A stretch of 64,000 nt of DNA from Porticoccaceae bacterium (GTDB lineage Bacteria; Pseudomonadota; Gammaproteobacteria; Pseudomonadales; Porticoccaceae). The translations under genes were made by a program, and so were the position numbers. Positions within the stretch are counted from its first letter, which is position 1; every line of letters begins with the position of its first letter. Where the stretch lies: positions 1 through 64,000 of the forward strand of contig JANXGQ010000018.1 of NCBI GenBank assembly GCA_024959305.1, given 5' to 3'. The notes below the pieces were generated by a model. The model worked only from the letters and a program-made list of their open reading frames with translations, had not been told where the DNA came from and made no database searches. Below, piece by piece: positions 10,694-22,866 of this stretch.

Positions 10694-11548
10694 ATGAGCG
10701 AGTATCACCCTAATGCAATAGTCTCTCAATTGGATACCACCACTATGCAACCCATGGTTAATATTGCCCTTCGCGCTGCCCGTGCGGCTGGAGAAATGAT
10801 TGTAAAATCTGCCGATAACCTCGATTTGGTCAAGGTTGATGAGAAAGGCCGCCATGATTTTGTCACCGAGGTGGATCGACGCTCCGAAGAGACCATTATT
10901 TACGCGATTAAAAAAGCCTACCCAGAGCATGCCTTTTTGGGCGAGGAAACAGGTCGCAGTGGCAACCCAGATGCCGAAGTAGAGTGGATTATAGACCCTC
11001 TAGATGGCACTACTAACTTTATCCGCGGTATTCCCCATGTGGCTATCTCTATCGCCTGTCGTGCCAAGGGAAAATTGCAACACGCGGTGATTGTGGACCC
11101 CTTTAAGCGCGAAGAATTTACCGCTAGTAGGGGCGGCGGAGCACATTTAAACGGTCGACGTATCCGCGTATCCGGTCGTCAAGAACAAGCTGGCGCGCTG
11201 TATGCTACAGGGATTCCATTTAACGCCCCCTCTTTTGATCATATGGAAAATTATCTGTCCTGTATGCGCGAATTCGCCGAGAATTCAGCGGGCATTCGCC
11301 GTCTGGGCGTGGCCTCACTGGACTTGGCCTATGTGGCAGCTGGGCGCATGGATGTTTTTTGGGAGATGCATCTCAAACCCTGGGATATAGCCGCTGGCGT
11401 GCTACTGGTGCGCGAGGCAGGGGGTATGGTCAGCGATTTTCAGGGCGGCGAGTCATTTCTTGAAAGCGGACATATTCTGGCCTGCACACCCAAGCTGCTT
11501 AAGCCCAGCTTAAAGGTGCTCTCCAAGCATTTGAGTCTCTTAAAGTAG
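10694..11548 (+). CDS. suhB: Inositol-1-monophosphatase SuhB
   Basis: MQPMVNIALRAARAAGEMI, DPLDGTTNFIRGIPH, KPWDIAAGVLLVREAGG; true start may be ATG at 10745. Confidence 0.94.
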   Translation: MSEYHPNAIVSQLDTTTMQPMVNIALRAARAAGEMIVKSADNLDLVKVDEKGRHDFVTEVDRRSEETIIYAIKKAYPEHAFLGEETGRSGNPDAEVEWIIDPLDGTTNFIRGIPHVAISIACRAKGKLQHAVIVDPFKREEFTASRGGGAHLNGRRIRVSGRQEQAGALYATGIPFNAPSFDHMENYLSCMREFAENSAGIRRLGVASLDLAYVAAGRMDVFWEMHLKPWDIAAGVLLVREAGGMVSDFQGGESFLESGHILACTPKLLKPSLKVLSKHLSLLK

Positions 11549-11588
11549 CAACTGGTTTCTGCCCTTTCGCAATAGAGCTAACCAGTTG
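11549..11588. terminator. Inverted repeat between convergent suhB and ALDH, possible bidirectional terminator
   Basis: CAACTGGTT/AACCAGTTG perfect 9-bp arms, 22-nt loop, just after suhB stop; no strong U-tract. Confidence 0.4.
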
Positions 11589-11596
11589 ATGGCGCA

Positions 11597-13030
11597 CTAG
11601 CTATTGCTGGATAAACCACTGATGGCCTTGATCTCCAGATAGTCCTCCAGGCCAAATTCTCCCCACTCGCGACCGTTCCCAGATTGTTTGTAGCCTCCAA
11701 ATGGCACTTCATAGCTCTGAGCGGCACCGTTGATACGCACGGTGCCAGCGCGCAATTTTCCAGCAACCCGCTGCGCCCGATCCATATCGGAGGTGCTGAG
11801 ATAGGCGGCCAATCCGTAATCTGTATCGTTGGCAATCTCTATAGCCTGCTGTTCTGTATCGAAGGGAATGATCGCCAAAACTGGCCCAAATATTTCCTCG
11901 CGAGCAATCTGCATTTGATTGTGCACCTTTGCAAAAATAGTTGGCTTGCAAAAGTATCCAGTCTCGAAACCGTCCGGCTTGCCAACGCCGCCGACTACCA
12001 ATTCAGCGCCCTCGTCAATGCCCTTTTGAATCAGCGACTGCACCTTTTCAAATTGCATGCGACTCGAAAGAGGGCCTATATGATTCCCCTCTTTAGCCGG
12101 ATCATCGACCATAATCTGCTCGGCACTGTGCGCCGCAATCTGCACAGCCCGATCGTAGACCGAGGCGTGCACTAGCAGTCGCGAGGGCGCATTGCAGGAC
12201 TGACCGCTGTTACTCATTATATTGCGCACAGCACCCCGAACCGCGGGCTCGAGATCTGCATCTTCAAAAATAATATTGGGGGATTTACCACCCAATTCCT
12301 GAGTAACACGCTTGATGCTATCTGCCGCCGATTTGGCAACCAGAATACCGGCGCGCGTTGAACCGGTAAAAGATAGCATTTGGATATCTGGATGACTAGA
12401 AATTGCCGCGCCAACCCCCGCGCCATCACCATTGAGCATATTGTAAACACCATCGGGAAACCCCACCTGATCAATTATTTCGGAAAATAGATAGGCGGAT
12501 ATGGGTGCAATTTCGCTGGGCTTTAACAGCATGCTGCAACCGGCGGCCAGTGCCGGCACTACCTTGCAGGCAATCTGATTAATCGGCCAGTTCCACGGGG
12601 TGATTAAGCCACAGACCCCTATGGGCTCTTTGACAATTAGAGTGGAGCCAATCTGTTGTTCAAACTGATACTGTTTCAATGCGTCAAGAGTCGCAGCAAT
12701 ATGCCCGGAGCCACGGTCTGCCTGTTCCTCTATGGCAAAAGTGATGGGAGAGCCCATTTCCATGGATATGGCAACCGCCATTTCATGATAGCGGTCTAGA
12801 TACGCCTGTAATAACTGCTCTAGTAGGACGATGCGCTGGTCAACGCTGAATTGTGAATAGGTGGCAAATGCGCTCTTAGCTGCGGCCACGGCCAGATTTA
12901 CATCAGCTGCGCTGCCCATGGAGATGGTGGCCAGCGGCTGCTCAGTTGCCGGATTTTCTACGCATAGATCATTGACCTTAAGAGGCGCTACCCAGCGACC
13001 ATTGATATAGAAATTACGCAGGTTTTTCAT
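11597..13030 (-). CDS. Aldehyde dehydrogenase family protein
   Basis: PWNWPINQIACKVVPALAAGC, FTGSTRAG, ELGGKSPNIIFEDAD, NSGQSCNAPSRLLV. Confidence 0.93.
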   Translation of the reverse strand: MKNLRNFYINGRWVAPLKVNDLCVENPATEQPLATISMGSAADVNLAVAAAKSAFATYSQFSVDQRIVLLEQLLQAYLDRYHEMAVAISMEMGSPITFAIEEQADRGSGHIAATLDALKQYQFEQQIGSTLIVKEPIGVCGLITPWNWPINQIACKVVPALAAGCSMLLKPSEIAPISAYLFSEIIDQVGFPDGVYNMLNGDGAGVGAAISSHPDIQMLSFTGSTRAGILVAKSAADSIKRVTQELGGKSPNIIFEDADLEPAVRGAVRNIMSNSGQSCNAPSRLLVHASVYDRAVQIAAHSAEQIMVDDPAKEGNHIGPLSSRMQFEKVQSLIQKGIDEGAELVVGGVGKPDGFETGYFCKPTIFAKVHNQMQIAREEIFGPVLAIIPFDTEQQAIEIANDTDYGLAAYLSTSDMDRAQRVAGKLRAGTVRINGAAQSYEVPFGGYKQSGNGREWGEFGLEDYLEIKAISGLSSNS

Positions 13031-13060
13031 ATTCCCACCTATGTAAGGGCCTAATTAAGA

Positions 13061-13507
13061 TTAAAATAGGGCTTCTAATGATGCTTTGTCTTGGGGCCCC
13101 ACAAGGCGATGTAGCAGTTGCCCATTCCCGCCTATCACTAGGGTCTCAGGAAGAACCTCGACCGCACCTAGACCCCAGAGCTGGCGGGGATCGCGCAGTA
13201 AGTTTGGAAACTCTATGCCCAACTTAGCTATTTCAGCTTGCAAACTATCCCCTTGGGATCCATCAAAATTCACCCCTACAATATATAGGCTATCGCCGTA
13301 TTCCTGTAGTAGCTTATTTAACTCGGGTACCTCGCGCCGACAGGGTGCGCACCAAGTCGCCCAGTAATTGATAATCACCAGCTTTTCGGGCGCTATGAGA
13401 TCTATACGACTACCATCTGTTAGCGAGTAGACTTGGGCGGCGTTTTGAGAATCATCAGGAGCACAGCCCAATATCAGCAAACTAGCTAGAAGCAGTTGTT
13501 TTATCAT
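13061..13507 (-). CDS. TlpA/ResA-like thioredoxin-family lipoprotein
   Basis: Signal plus lipobox LLILGCAP; NYWATWCAPCRREVPELN. Confidence 0.9.
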   Translation of the reverse strand: MIKQLLLASLLILGCAPDDSQNAAQVYSLTDGSRIDLIAPEKLVIINYWATWCAPCRREVPELNKLLQEYGDSLYIVGVNFDGSQGDSLQAEIAKLGIEFPNLLRDPRQLWGLGAVEVLPETLVIGGNGQLLHRLVGPQDKASLEALF

Positions 13508-13665
13508 CGTTTATCTAACCTTTTAAAAGCCATCAAAATTTTAGCCACAGGCGGCAATTTTGTAACTATAATACCACCAGTTAGAATGTTACCAGCTAGT
13601 TTTGGGCTAGCACTTGAAGGGCTCGCAGTAACAACTCAACGCCCATCACCTAAAGAGGTTCAACT

Positions 13666-14603
<938 letters not shown>

Positions 14604-14620
14604 ACAGAGGGCAAGCCGCA

Positions 14621-14968
14621 TTGACCACAGATTTAAAGCTTTCCATTGCCAGAACCACTGTTCGAGTTAGCTACTGCCTGCTTTTGCTGGTGCTTGCCGG
14701 CAATCTATGGCTGCAAGATCAACCTTTGGTTATCTACTGTATTGTCCTGATGCCACTGCTTATGTTTATCCCCGGATTGCTGGCGGACAATATTAGAACC
14801 TTAATCTGGATGGGTTTTGTGTTGTTACTGTACTTTGCGGCCGCGGTTTATGGCATGGCCAAGCCCGAGCCCTTATTCCTTGATTTGGCTGAATTAGTAT
14901 TAACCGTCGTCCTGTTCTGTGCAGCCATGTTGTACGCGCGTATTAGACAGGTTAACTCTATTGAATAA
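14621..14968 (+). CDS. DUF2069-like membrane protein
   Basis: Four hydrophobic segments, position after wrbA; TTG start. Confidence 0.7.
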   Translation: MTTDLKLSIARTTVRVSYCLLLLVLAGNLWLQDQPLVIYCIVLMPLLMFIPGLLADNIRTLIWMGFVLLLYFAAAVYGMAKPEPLFLDLAELVLTVVLFCAAMLYARIRQVNSIE

Positions 14969-14988
14969 TTTTGAGAAAGTGATTTCCT

Positions 14989-16839
14989 ATGGCACATAAA
15001 CAACCTGGCGTTATCAGTCGCGTTTTTACCTTTCTGGGTAAGATAATCAATGTTTTTCAAACCCTTATTGGTGTGGTTTTTATTGGTTTTTTTATTTTGA
15101 TCATAGGTGGTATGTTTGCCGATGACCTGCAACCCATGCCCGACAGAGGAGCGCTCTACTTGGCTCCCACTGGTATTTTAGTGGATCAGAAATCCTATAT
15201 TTATCCACTCGACCAGCTTCTGTCTGGCAGCCATGCACTGGACTCTGAAACTCTGGTGCGAGATATTATAGAAGCGCTGGATAGAGCCGGCACTGATCAG
15301 CGCATTACCCACCTAGTATTGGATACGGATTATCTTGAGGGTGCCGGTATTGCCAAACTGGAAGAGATCAGTGCTGCATTGATGCGCTTTAAGCAGACTG
15401 ATAAACCGATTATTGCAGTTGCAGATAATTTTAACCAAGCGCAGTATTTCCTCGCCGCTCACGCGGATAAAATCTTATTGAATCCACTGGGTGCAGTGAT
15501 GATTACCGGCTTTGGAGCCTATGGTAATTATTACAAAGACGCTCTGGATAAACTTAAGGTCAAAATCCATGTATTTCGAGCCGGCCTATATAAAAATGCC
15601 GTTGAACCATTTTCTAGAAATGATATGTCGGCGCAAGCTAGGGAGGAAACCTTAGATATGGTGGGTCGCCTCTGGCAGTACTACAGTTCGCGAATCGAGC
15701 AACTGCGAAGCCTTGATAAAGGTTCCATAAATGACCTTGCAAACAATCTGCATCTCAAAATTCAGGCAGTGGATGGCGATTCATCGCTGTTAGCCCAACA
15801 GGAGGGGCTGGTTGATCAGGTGGCCGGCAGAAGTGCTATGCGCGCTTACCTCAATCAGCAGATCCCCGGCGATATAGATGGTGAATTTAACAGCGTCGAT
15901 ATGAATATGTATCTGGCCCATATCCGACGTGAAGAAATGCTCTTAGCACAGGCAGATAACAGGGTTGCTGTAGTGATGGCCAAGGGCATCATTATGGATG
16001 GCGATCAACCTGAGGGCAGCGTTGGCGGTGATACTCTGGCGCAGATCCTCACTGAACTCAGCAAAGATGCCGAAATTAAAGCAGTTGTGCTGCGCGTAGA
16101 CAGTCCGGGAGGCAGTGCTTTTGCCTCAGATATTATTCGCGATGCAATCGGCAAAATAGCTGAGAAAGAGATTCCAGTCGTGGTTTCAATGGGCAGTTAT
16201 GCCGCCTCTGGGGGATACTGGATTGCCGCCGAAGCAGATCAGATCTTGGCGATGTCAACCACAATCACTGGATCAATTGGCGTCTACAGTATGATCCCCA
16301 CAGTGGAGGACTCACTGGCTGCACTGGGTATTTATTCCGACGGGGTGGGCAGCACCGATATTGCCGGCATTATGCAACTGGATCGCCCTATGAGTAAGCA
16401 GGCTGAAATAATCCTTCAGACCAGTGTTGAAAATATTTACTCGCGTTTTGTTAACCTTGTTGCGGCCGGTCGCAATACCACGGCGACGGAGATCGATAAA
16501 ATCGCTCAAGGACGGGTATGGACTGGTGAGCAAGCTCTTGAACTGGGTCTGGTGGATCAACTGGGCGGGCTAAATAAGGCTATTGGCGTAGCTGCAAATT
16601 TGGCTGAGATCAGCGACTACAGCATCGTCTATCCAAGCAGAATTCTGTCTCCCTACGAGCAACTTGTGCAGGAAATAAGCAACAATATCTCGGCGTCACT
16701 ATCTTGGCTGGGGGCCAGTCACTGGCTGCCGAGCGGTATTGGCCTCAAAGCACAGTCAATTTTGAGCCCGTTAAAATATCTGGGCAATTTTAATGACCCC
16801 AGAAGTCTGTATCTACACTGCGACAGATGCCCGATGTAA
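14989..16839 (+). CDS. sppA: Signal peptide peptidase SppA, 67K type
   Basis: RVDSPGGSAFASDIIRDAI, MGSYAASGGYWIAAEAD, duplicated peptidase S49 domains. Confidence 0.94.
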   Translation: MAHKQPGVISRVFTFLGKIINVFQTLIGVVFIGFFILIIGGMFADDLQPMPDRGALYLAPTGILVDQKSYIYPLDQLLSGSHALDSETLVRDIIEALDRAGTDQRITHLVLDTDYLEGAGIAKLEEISAALMRFKQTDKPIIAVADNFNQAQYFLAAHADKILLNPLGAVMITGFGAYGNYYKDALDKLKVKIHVFRAGLYKNAVEPFSRNDMSAQAREETLDMVGRLWQYYSSRIEQLRSLDKGSINDLANNLHLKIQAVDGDSSLLAQQEGLVDQVAGRSAMRAYLNQQIPGDIDGEFNSVDMNMYLAHIRREEMLLAQADNRVAVVMAKGIIMDGDQPEGSVGGDTLAQILTELSKDAEIKAVVLRVDSPGGSAFASDIIRDAIGKIAEKEIPVVVSMGSYAASGGYWIAAEADQILAMSTTITGSIGVYSMIPTVEDSLAALGIYSDGVGSTDIAGIMQLDRPMSKQAEIILQTSVENIYSRFVNLVAAGRNTTATEIDKIAQGRVWTGEQALELGLVDQLGGLNKAIGVAANLAEISDYSIVYPSRILSPYEQLVQEISNNISASLSWLGASHWLPSGIGLKAQSILSPLKYLGNFNDPRSLYLHCDRCPM

Positions 16840-16845
16840 TAATCT

Positions 16846-17547
16846 CTACAGATCGAGGACGGTTTTTACAAAGGGGGTTGTCAGTCGTCGCTGCTCCCGC
16901 AGTGACGCACTATCCAGTTTTTCCAACGCGTCGATTAGGGTTCTAGTGTCACGGGGCAGCCGATTTAATAAAAACTTTGCCGCCTCATCGGATAGATACA
17001 TGCCGCGAACATTGGCGCGAAACTGCAATAATCTTCTGCGGTCTTCATCTTTGTAATCAATCAATCTATGTATCAATCCGGACCTGAGCCTTGATAATAG
17101 ATCTGGAAGGACAACGCCCAAATCCTCTGGCAGCTTGTGACTGGCAAAAACCATTCTTGTCCCAGACTGTCTGCACTGATTAAAAAAATTAAATAGTGGC
17201 ACCTGCCAATCTGCTTGATCTGACACCGCATGGAGGTCGTCGAGGCAAACTAGGGCCGCGGCCTCCAACCCCTCCAATACCTGCTGTGGCGGATATTGCT
17301 GCAGATCGCTCAGCGGCAAATAAATTGCGTCGCTGGTGCGCTCGAGCGGACTTTGTTGACAGGCCGCCTGCAGTAGATGTGATAACCCTGAGCCCGAACT
17401 GCCAATTAGACAGGCCACCGGCTGACGGCTGTCCTGCAACAGCATGATCGCAAGATGCTGGGCCGAGCCTCTGGGGGCGTAAAAATTACCAAAGGTAGCC
17501 TGATCGTCTAGCTTAACACCCAGACTTAGCTGTTGAGATTTGTTCAT
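16846..17547 (-). CDS. hda: DnaA regulatory inactivator Hda
   Basis: MNKSQQLSLGVKLDDQATFGNFY (clamp-binding QLSL), DnaA-like AAA; start refined to 17547 (ATGA overlap with upstream gene). Confidence 0.9.
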   Translation of the reverse strand: MNKSQQLSLGVKLDDQATFGNFYAPRGSAQHLAIMLLQDSRQPVACLIGSSGSGLSHLLQAACQQSPLERTSDAIYLPLSDLQQYPPQQVLEGLEAAALVCLDDLHAVSDQADWQVPLFNFFNQCRQSGTRMVFASHKLPEDLGVVLPDLLSRLRSGLIHRLIDYKDEDRRRLLQFRANVRGMYLSDEAAKFLLNRLPRDTRTLIDALEKLDSASLREQRRLTTPFVKTVLDL

Positions 17548-18626
17548 TTTTCGACCCAACTATATGTCAATCGCCCTATTGAGCGAGAATCCACTGAAAT
17601 GCGACTCTGCAGCCAACCACTGCGCAACAGTTCGGCATGCAGACGGTCAACCCTGCCCTCGACTTCAACTGCCAACACCAACTCATCCCCCTGAACAGAA
17701 AAAAGCTGTAGAGAATCCACGATCTCTAGTTTTTTAAACTGCTCCAGTAGCGACTGATAACTGTCAAACGACGAGATGCCATCAATCTGCACCAGAAGTT
17801 GGTCAGTATCCAACTGCGGGACATAGGTGTAAAACTGCGTGAGATTATCTGTAATATCATCGACGGCGGTCTTTATAACCGCATCTAGTAGATCACCGCG
17901 AAAATCATCGAGTTGGCGCTTTCCGGAATGCTGGTAAGCCCAGGCTCCACGGATCTCTCCACTGGATGCTGTATAGAGTCGAATCGCAAACCATCCATCT
18001 GCCGCATAGCGCTGGGACGCCCTATCCAAAAGATCCACTCTTAGGGACCAGGCTTCATTGACCGACAATAAGAGCTGATCTTCGAGATCATAACTGGGGA
18101 AAAAATAGGGCATACCACGAGCCCGCATCGCATCGTCAAAAGCACCCAATAACTGTGCCGAATAATCATCAGCTAAATTCTGTTGCGTAACAGATTCATT
18201 GATAAAGCGCCTTCCCGACGGGATATCATCGGCAATAATCCATACCAGCAACTTGGGACGATTAGAGGGGAGAACCGGCAACTGCGCCTGACGAATCAGC
18301 TTATCTATCGCGCGTCGATCGAAACTAACCTCTAAGCCGGTGGCAATATTGATACCCTGAGTGGGATTTGGCAACTCACCAAAACCGACTGAATCTAAAA
18401 ATGCTCTGGGGTCCGTTAAAAATGGTTGCAACTGGGGCCACTGCATAATGCTGCTGTTTCCCGTTAATTTAATCAGCACCTTTGAGAAAGCATCATTTAT
18501 ACCCGACTCTGTGGCTTCAGAAGTCTGATCCGGCACAGGCACCAGTGCACGATATAGATCAGTCACTTCCTCGGCATAAGAAACCAGACTAAAACAGGCA
18601 AAAATGCATAGTAATATCTGTCGCAA
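17544..18626 (-). CDS. DUF2066 domain protein (secreted)
   Basis: Signal peptide, DLYRALVPVPDQTSEA; conserved position next to hda/purM. Confidence 0.82.
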   Translation of the reverse strand: MRQILLCIFACFSLVSYAEEVTDLYRALVPVPDQTSEATESGINDAFSKVLIKLTGNSSIMQWPQLQPFLTDPRAFLDSVGFGELPNPTQGINIATGLEVSFDRRAIDKLIRQAQLPVLPSNRPKLLVWIIADDIPSGRRFINESVTQQNLADDYSAQLLGAFDDAMRARGMPYFFPSYDLEDQLLLSVNEAWSLRVDLLDRASQRYAADGWFAIRLYTASSGEIRGAWAYQHSGKRQLDDFRGDLLDAVIKTAVDDITDNLTQFYTYVPQLDTDQLLVQIDGISSFDSYQSLLEQFKKLEIVDSLQLFSVQGDELVLAVEVEGRVDRLHAELLRSGWLQSRISVDSRSIGRLTYSWVEK

Positions 18627-18731
18627 CCGCTTAGCTCCAAATTAATTTGCCTCATTGTAACAGTGCTTGATGAAAATTTGCCCAACTCAGCCTAAAATAG
18701 CGTCCTTTGATGATTGTCACAGGATGTTTCC

Positions 18732-19787
18732 ATGACTAAAACAACTCAACCCTTGAGTTATAAAGATGCTGGCGTTGATATTGACGCTGGCAATGCGCTG
18801 ATTGAAAAAATAAAAGGGGCGGCGAAGCGAACTCGACGCCCTGAGGTAATGGCTGGTCTGGGAGGCTTTGGGGCGCTGTTTGAATTGCCCTCGGGCTACC
18901 GACAACCGGTTTTGGTATCCGGCACTGATGGAGTGGGCACTAAATTGCGTCTGGCTCTGGATCATGGCAAACACGCCACCGTGGGCATTGATCTAGTGGC
19001 CATGTGCGTGAACGACCTGATTGTCTGCGGTGCAGAACCACTTTTTTTCTTGGATTATTACGCGACCGGCAAGTTAGATATAGAGATAGCCGCCTCTGTA
19101 GTGAATGGCATTGCCGATGGCTGTGAGCTGTCTGGCTGCTCGTTAATTGGCGGTGAAACCGCTGAGATGCCCGGCATGTATGAAGGTGAAGACTATGATC
19201 TGGCCGGATTCTGTGTAGGTATCGCAGAAAAAGAGGCGCTAATAGATGGCTCTAACGTAGCTGTGGGAGACACATTGATTGGTCTGGCTTCAAGTGGCCC
19301 CCACTCCAACGGTTATTCATTGATTCGCAAAGTGCTGGAAGTCACCAACACAAATCCCGCCGACCTCGAGTTAGACGGTCGAGCACTGATTGATCTGTTA
19401 ATGGCTCCAACCAAAATCTATGTTAAATCAATTCTTAATCTGATTGCTCAGTCGCCAGTGCATGCCCTGGCCCATATCACCGGTGGCGGTCTGCTGGAAA
19501 ATATACCGCGCGTATTACCTGACAATGCCACTGCAGTAATTGACACCAGCGCTTGGCAGCGCCCAACTGTATTCAACTGGTTGCAGGAACAGGGAAATAT
19601 TGAAGAGCGAGAAATGCACCGAACCCTAAACTGCGGTGTGGGCATGGTACTTTGTATACCCTCTGATACCACGGCTACAGCCTTGGATATCTTGCGAGAC
19701 AGCGGCGAGCAGGCCTTTGTTCTCGGCACTATTGAAGAGAGCAACGAGGGTGAAGAGCAGGTCAAATTACTCGGCTTATCTGAATGA
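18732..19787 (+). CDS. purM: Phosphoribosylformylglycinamidine cyclo-ligase
   Basis: [46 protein letters not shown] at 18732 preferred over TTG at 18714. Confidence 0.97.
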   Translation: MTKTTQPLSYKDAGVDIDAGNALIEKIKGAAKRTRRPEVMAGLGGFGALFELPSGYRQPVLVSGTDGVGTKLRLALDHGKHATVGIDLVAMCVNDLIVCGAEPLFFLDYYATGKLDIEIAASVVNGIADGCELSGCSLIGGETAEMPGMYEGEDYDLAGFCVGIAEKEALIDGSNVAVGDTLIGLASSGPHSNGYSLIRKVLEVTNTNPADLELDGRALIDLLMAPTKIYVKSILNLIAQSPVHALAHITGGGLLENIPRVLPDNATAVIDTSAWQRPTVFNWLQEQGNIEEREMHRTLNCGVGMVLCIPSDTTATALDILRDSGEQAFVLGTIEESNEGEEQVKLLGLSE

Positions 19788-20473
19788 CTGAAACCATGCA
19801 TCAGGTAGATAAGAAAAAGCGCCTTGTGGTGCTAGTGTCCGGCGGCGGCTCGAATCTGCAATCATTTATAGATGCCTGTGCCTCGGGACAACTAAATGCC
19901 GAGGTATCGGCGGTGGTCAGTAATAATCCCGATGCCGGCGGTCTGGATCGAGCTGCCAGAGCCAATATCCCCAATCTGGTGATTGACCATCGCAATTTTG
20001 ACTGTAGAGATAACTTTGATAAGGCGCTCTGCGAACTGATCGAAAGCTTTGCAGCAGATTTGGTAATCCTCGCTGGCTTTATGCGTATTCTTACCCCTGA
20101 ATTTGTTAATCACTTTTCGGGTCGCATTATGAATATTCATCCTTCCCTGCTTCCCGCCTACCCCGGATTGCACACCCACAGGCGAGCCATTGAAGCCGGC
20201 GACCAGCAAGCTGGAGCCACGGTACATTTTGTCACCCCCGAATTAGATGGAGGCCCATCTATCATTCAGGCTCAGATAGCTATTAAACCAAAGGACAGCG
20301 AACAAACTCTGGCCGCTAGAGTTTTAAAGCTCGAACATCTGATATACCCTGAAGCGGTCAGGTGGTTTTGTGAAGGCAAGCTTACTATGCAAGAGGGCAT
20401 TGTATCGATGGATAACAAGTCTATCCCAAGCAGCGGAATTATTTTTAATCACAGCATAGAACCATCAGCGTAA
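19784..20473 (+). CDS. purN: Phosphoribosylglycinamide formyltransferase
   Basis: [48 protein letters not shown]. Confidence 0.96.
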   Translation: MTETMHQVDKKKRLVVLVSGGGSNLQSFIDACASGQLNAEVSAVVSNNPDAGGLDRAARANIPNLVIDHRNFDCRDNFDKALCELIESFAADLVILAGFMRILTPEFVNHFSGRIMNIHPSLLPAYPGLHTHRRAIEAGDQQAGATVHFVTPELDGGPSIIQAQIAIKPKDSEQTLAARVLKLEHLIYPEAVRWFCEGKLTMQEGIVSMDNKSIPSSGIIFNHSIEPSA

Positions 20474-20511
20474 TCCTTAGTCTAAGGGTTATCGAAAAGT
20501 CGAGGATAGAC

Positions 20512-21297
20512 ATGACAACACTGCGCAATAACTGCATGATAAGCATCCGCCTCGGTTTTACTCTATTGGGCTTTATCTCGGCCTTTAGTCTCGCCTCCGG
20601 CTCAGATACTAAGGGCTTAACGAACCATAATCCCAAACTCATTAACAGCTTTGATCTGCGCTACGCAGCCAATTTTAATGGCATGCAAATTGAGGCTGTA
20701 CACCAGCTTGTGCAACTTGATACTGGCCAATTTAGAGAAACCCTAGAAGCTAAAAATTTTTTGGGCAAGGTGAGGGAACAAGCACTGTTCGATATTTCCG
20801 ACAGTGGTCAAATTATCCCTAGGGAATACAGCAAGCGCCAAAGATTATTGATCGGTACCCGCACCCAGAAGCAGCAGTTTGATTGGTCAAAAAATCAGCT
20901 GATATACACTAAGGGCGACCAGACACAGCAGATTGAAATACAACCTGGCTATTTGGATATCATGTCCCACAAGCTTCAATTGCGACGCGATGTGGCCTCG
21001 GGACATAAAACTCTATCCTACGCTGTTATTTCCCGAGGAAAACTGAAACAATATGACTACCGAGTGATAGGCAATGAAGTGCTTACCACTGCTATTGGCC
21101 CACTTAACACCAGAGTGATTCAGCGAGTAACAAACACTGCATCCAAAAAAACCAAAATATGGTTGGCAACCGATTGGGGCTATCTGATCGTCAGGCTGGA
21201 AAAATTGGATCGAGGCGAAACTCAGGAGCTACAAATTAGCAGCGGGCAGCTAAATAACCATCCTGTTTTACCCTTAAAAATTGATGTAGAGAATTAG
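20512..21297 (+). CDS. DUF3108 domain protein
   Basis: Signal peptide; FDLRYAANFNGMQIEAVHQL; downstream of purMN. Confidence 0.75.
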   Translation: MTTLRNNCMISIRLGFTLLGFISAFSLASGSDTKGLTNHNPKLINSFDLRYAANFNGMQIEAVHQLVQLDTGQFRETLEAKNFLGKVREQALFDISDSGQIIPREYSKRQRLLIGTRTQKQQFDWSKNQLIYTKGDQTQQIEIQPGYLDIMSHKLQLRRDVASGHKTLSYAVISRGKLKQYDYRVIGNEVLTTAIGPLNTRVIQRVTNTASKKTKIWLATDWGYLIVRLEKLDRGETQELQISSGQLNNHPVLPLKIDVEN

Positions 21298-21299
21298 CT

Positions 21300-22196
21300 A
21301 TGGTTGTAAAAAAATCGGGCTCCAGTAAATTTATTATTGCTATGGGTAGTTTTGTGGCGGTGGCGCTTATCCTTGGCGTTCTCTATCAAACCGGAAGTCT
21401 GTCCACACAGGATGACTTGGAAATGATGGGCATAATTCCTGAGCAGACAATCCCTGAACAGACGGCCAAACAGCCGGCACTTCAAGCGCCCGAAGTACCA
21501 GTGGCGGAAATTCCACAGCCATCGACCGAACCTGAAGTTGCAACCAAAACAGAAGTAGAAGTAGAAGCCGAACCCAAGGCGAGCCCGCAACCGCAACCAT
21601 CTGCGCCCTCTCTACCATCACTAGATACCAGCGATAACCTGATTCGCGACCTTGTTATATCGGAAAACTCTCCAGCAAATCTTGCAACATGGCTAGAACC
21701 CGAAGATCTTATTCGCCGCTCTGCCAGCTATATTGACGGACTGGCAAGAGGCTCTATTCTTGGAAAGATATTTGCTCTAAACGCTCCTGAAGGCAAATTT
21801 ACCACCCATCAACAGGGGGATGTGATCTGGCTAAATGCCGGCAACTACGAACGCTACAATAGTACGGTGGCGATCTTGATGTCCCTAGATATGCAACAGA
21901 TGGCGCAAACTTTTCACAGTATACGGCCGCTCTTAGAGCGTGCATTCGCCGAATTGGGTTACAAACCAAGACAGATGGATGGCATTATTCTACAGACTAT
22001 CGATAATATTTTAGCGGCTCCAGTGATTGTTGAGCCGCTGCAATTAACCAGAGAATCAGTCACCTATAAATTTGCAGATCCTGAACTGGAGGCGCTGATG
22101 CCTCTACAAAAGCAGCTGTTGCGCGCCGGACCAGAAAATACGCGACGTCTTCAACAGCAAGCTAAGGCTCTTAGGGAAGCGCTGTTAAATCCTTAA
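21300..22196 (+). CDS. DUF3014 domain membrane-anchored protein
   Basis: N-terminal TM, Pro/Glu-rich linker, SASYIDGLARGSI...FAELGYKPRQMDGIIL. Confidence 0.75.
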   Translation: MVVKKSGSSKFIIAMGSFVAVALILGVLYQTGSLSTQDDLEMMGIIPEQTIPEQTAKQPALQAPEVPVAEIPQPSTEPEVATKTEVEVEAEPKASPQPQPSAPSLPSLDTSDNLIRDLVISENSPANLATWLEPEDLIRRSASYIDGLARGSILGKIFALNAPEGKFTTHQQGDVIWLNAGNYERYNSTVAILMSLDMQQMAQTFHSIRPLLERAFAELGYKPRQMDGIILQTIDNILAAPVIVEPLQLTRESVTYKFADPELEALMPLQKQLLRAGPENTRRLQQQAKALREALLNP

Positions 22197-22207
22197 TTTG
22201 TGACAGC

Positions 22208-22774
22208 CTAGGTTTTAGGAAGCGTAACCCCTGTTTGCCCCTGATACTTCCCGTTCCGATCCGCATAGGATGTCTCACAGACCTGATCGGATTCAAAGAA
22301 AAGCATCTGCGCAACACCTTCATTGGCATAGATTTTTGCCGGTAGATTGGTGGTATTTGAAAATTCCAGAGTGACATGCCCCTCCCATTCAGGCTCCAAG
22401 GGCGTGACATTGACGATAATGCCACAGCGGGCATAGGTGGATTTACCCAAGCAGATGGTCAATACCTGACGGGGAATTCGGAAGTACTCAACGGTGCGCG
22501 CCAAGGCAAATGAATTGGGCGGGATAATACAGTAGTCGTTTTTAATATCCACAAAGGCATCATTATCAAAATTCTTTGGGTCCACTGTTTTAGAGTGAAT
22601 ATTGGTGAATATCTTAAATTCATCGGCACAGCGAACATCATAACCATAGCTGGAGACACCGTAGGAAATCACCCGCTGATCACCACTGTAGCGAACCTGC
22701 TCTGACTCATAGGGTTCGATCATTTTGTGTTGTTCGGCCATCTGGCGGATCCAGCGGTCTGACTTAATACTCAT
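22208..22774 (-). CDS. dcd: dCTP deaminase
   Basis: [23 protein letters not shown]...[34 protein letters not shown]. Confidence 0.96.
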   Translation of the reverse strand: MSIKSDRWIRQMAEQHKMIEPYESEQVRYSGDQRVISYGVSSYGYDVRCADEFKIFTNIHSKTVDPKNFDNDAFVDIKNDYCIIPPNSFALARTVEYFRIPRQVLTICLGKSTYARCGIIVNVTPLEPEWEGHVTLEFSNTTNLPAKIYANEGVAQMLFFESDQVCETSYADRNGKYQGQTGVTLPKT

Positions 22775-22866
22775 CTATATTAACTCCAGCTAACTATTGT
22801 CTATTTCGTTGAGGGAAAAATTAGTGGCGGTATGATACCCACTTATACAATGACCGCAAACTCGAT

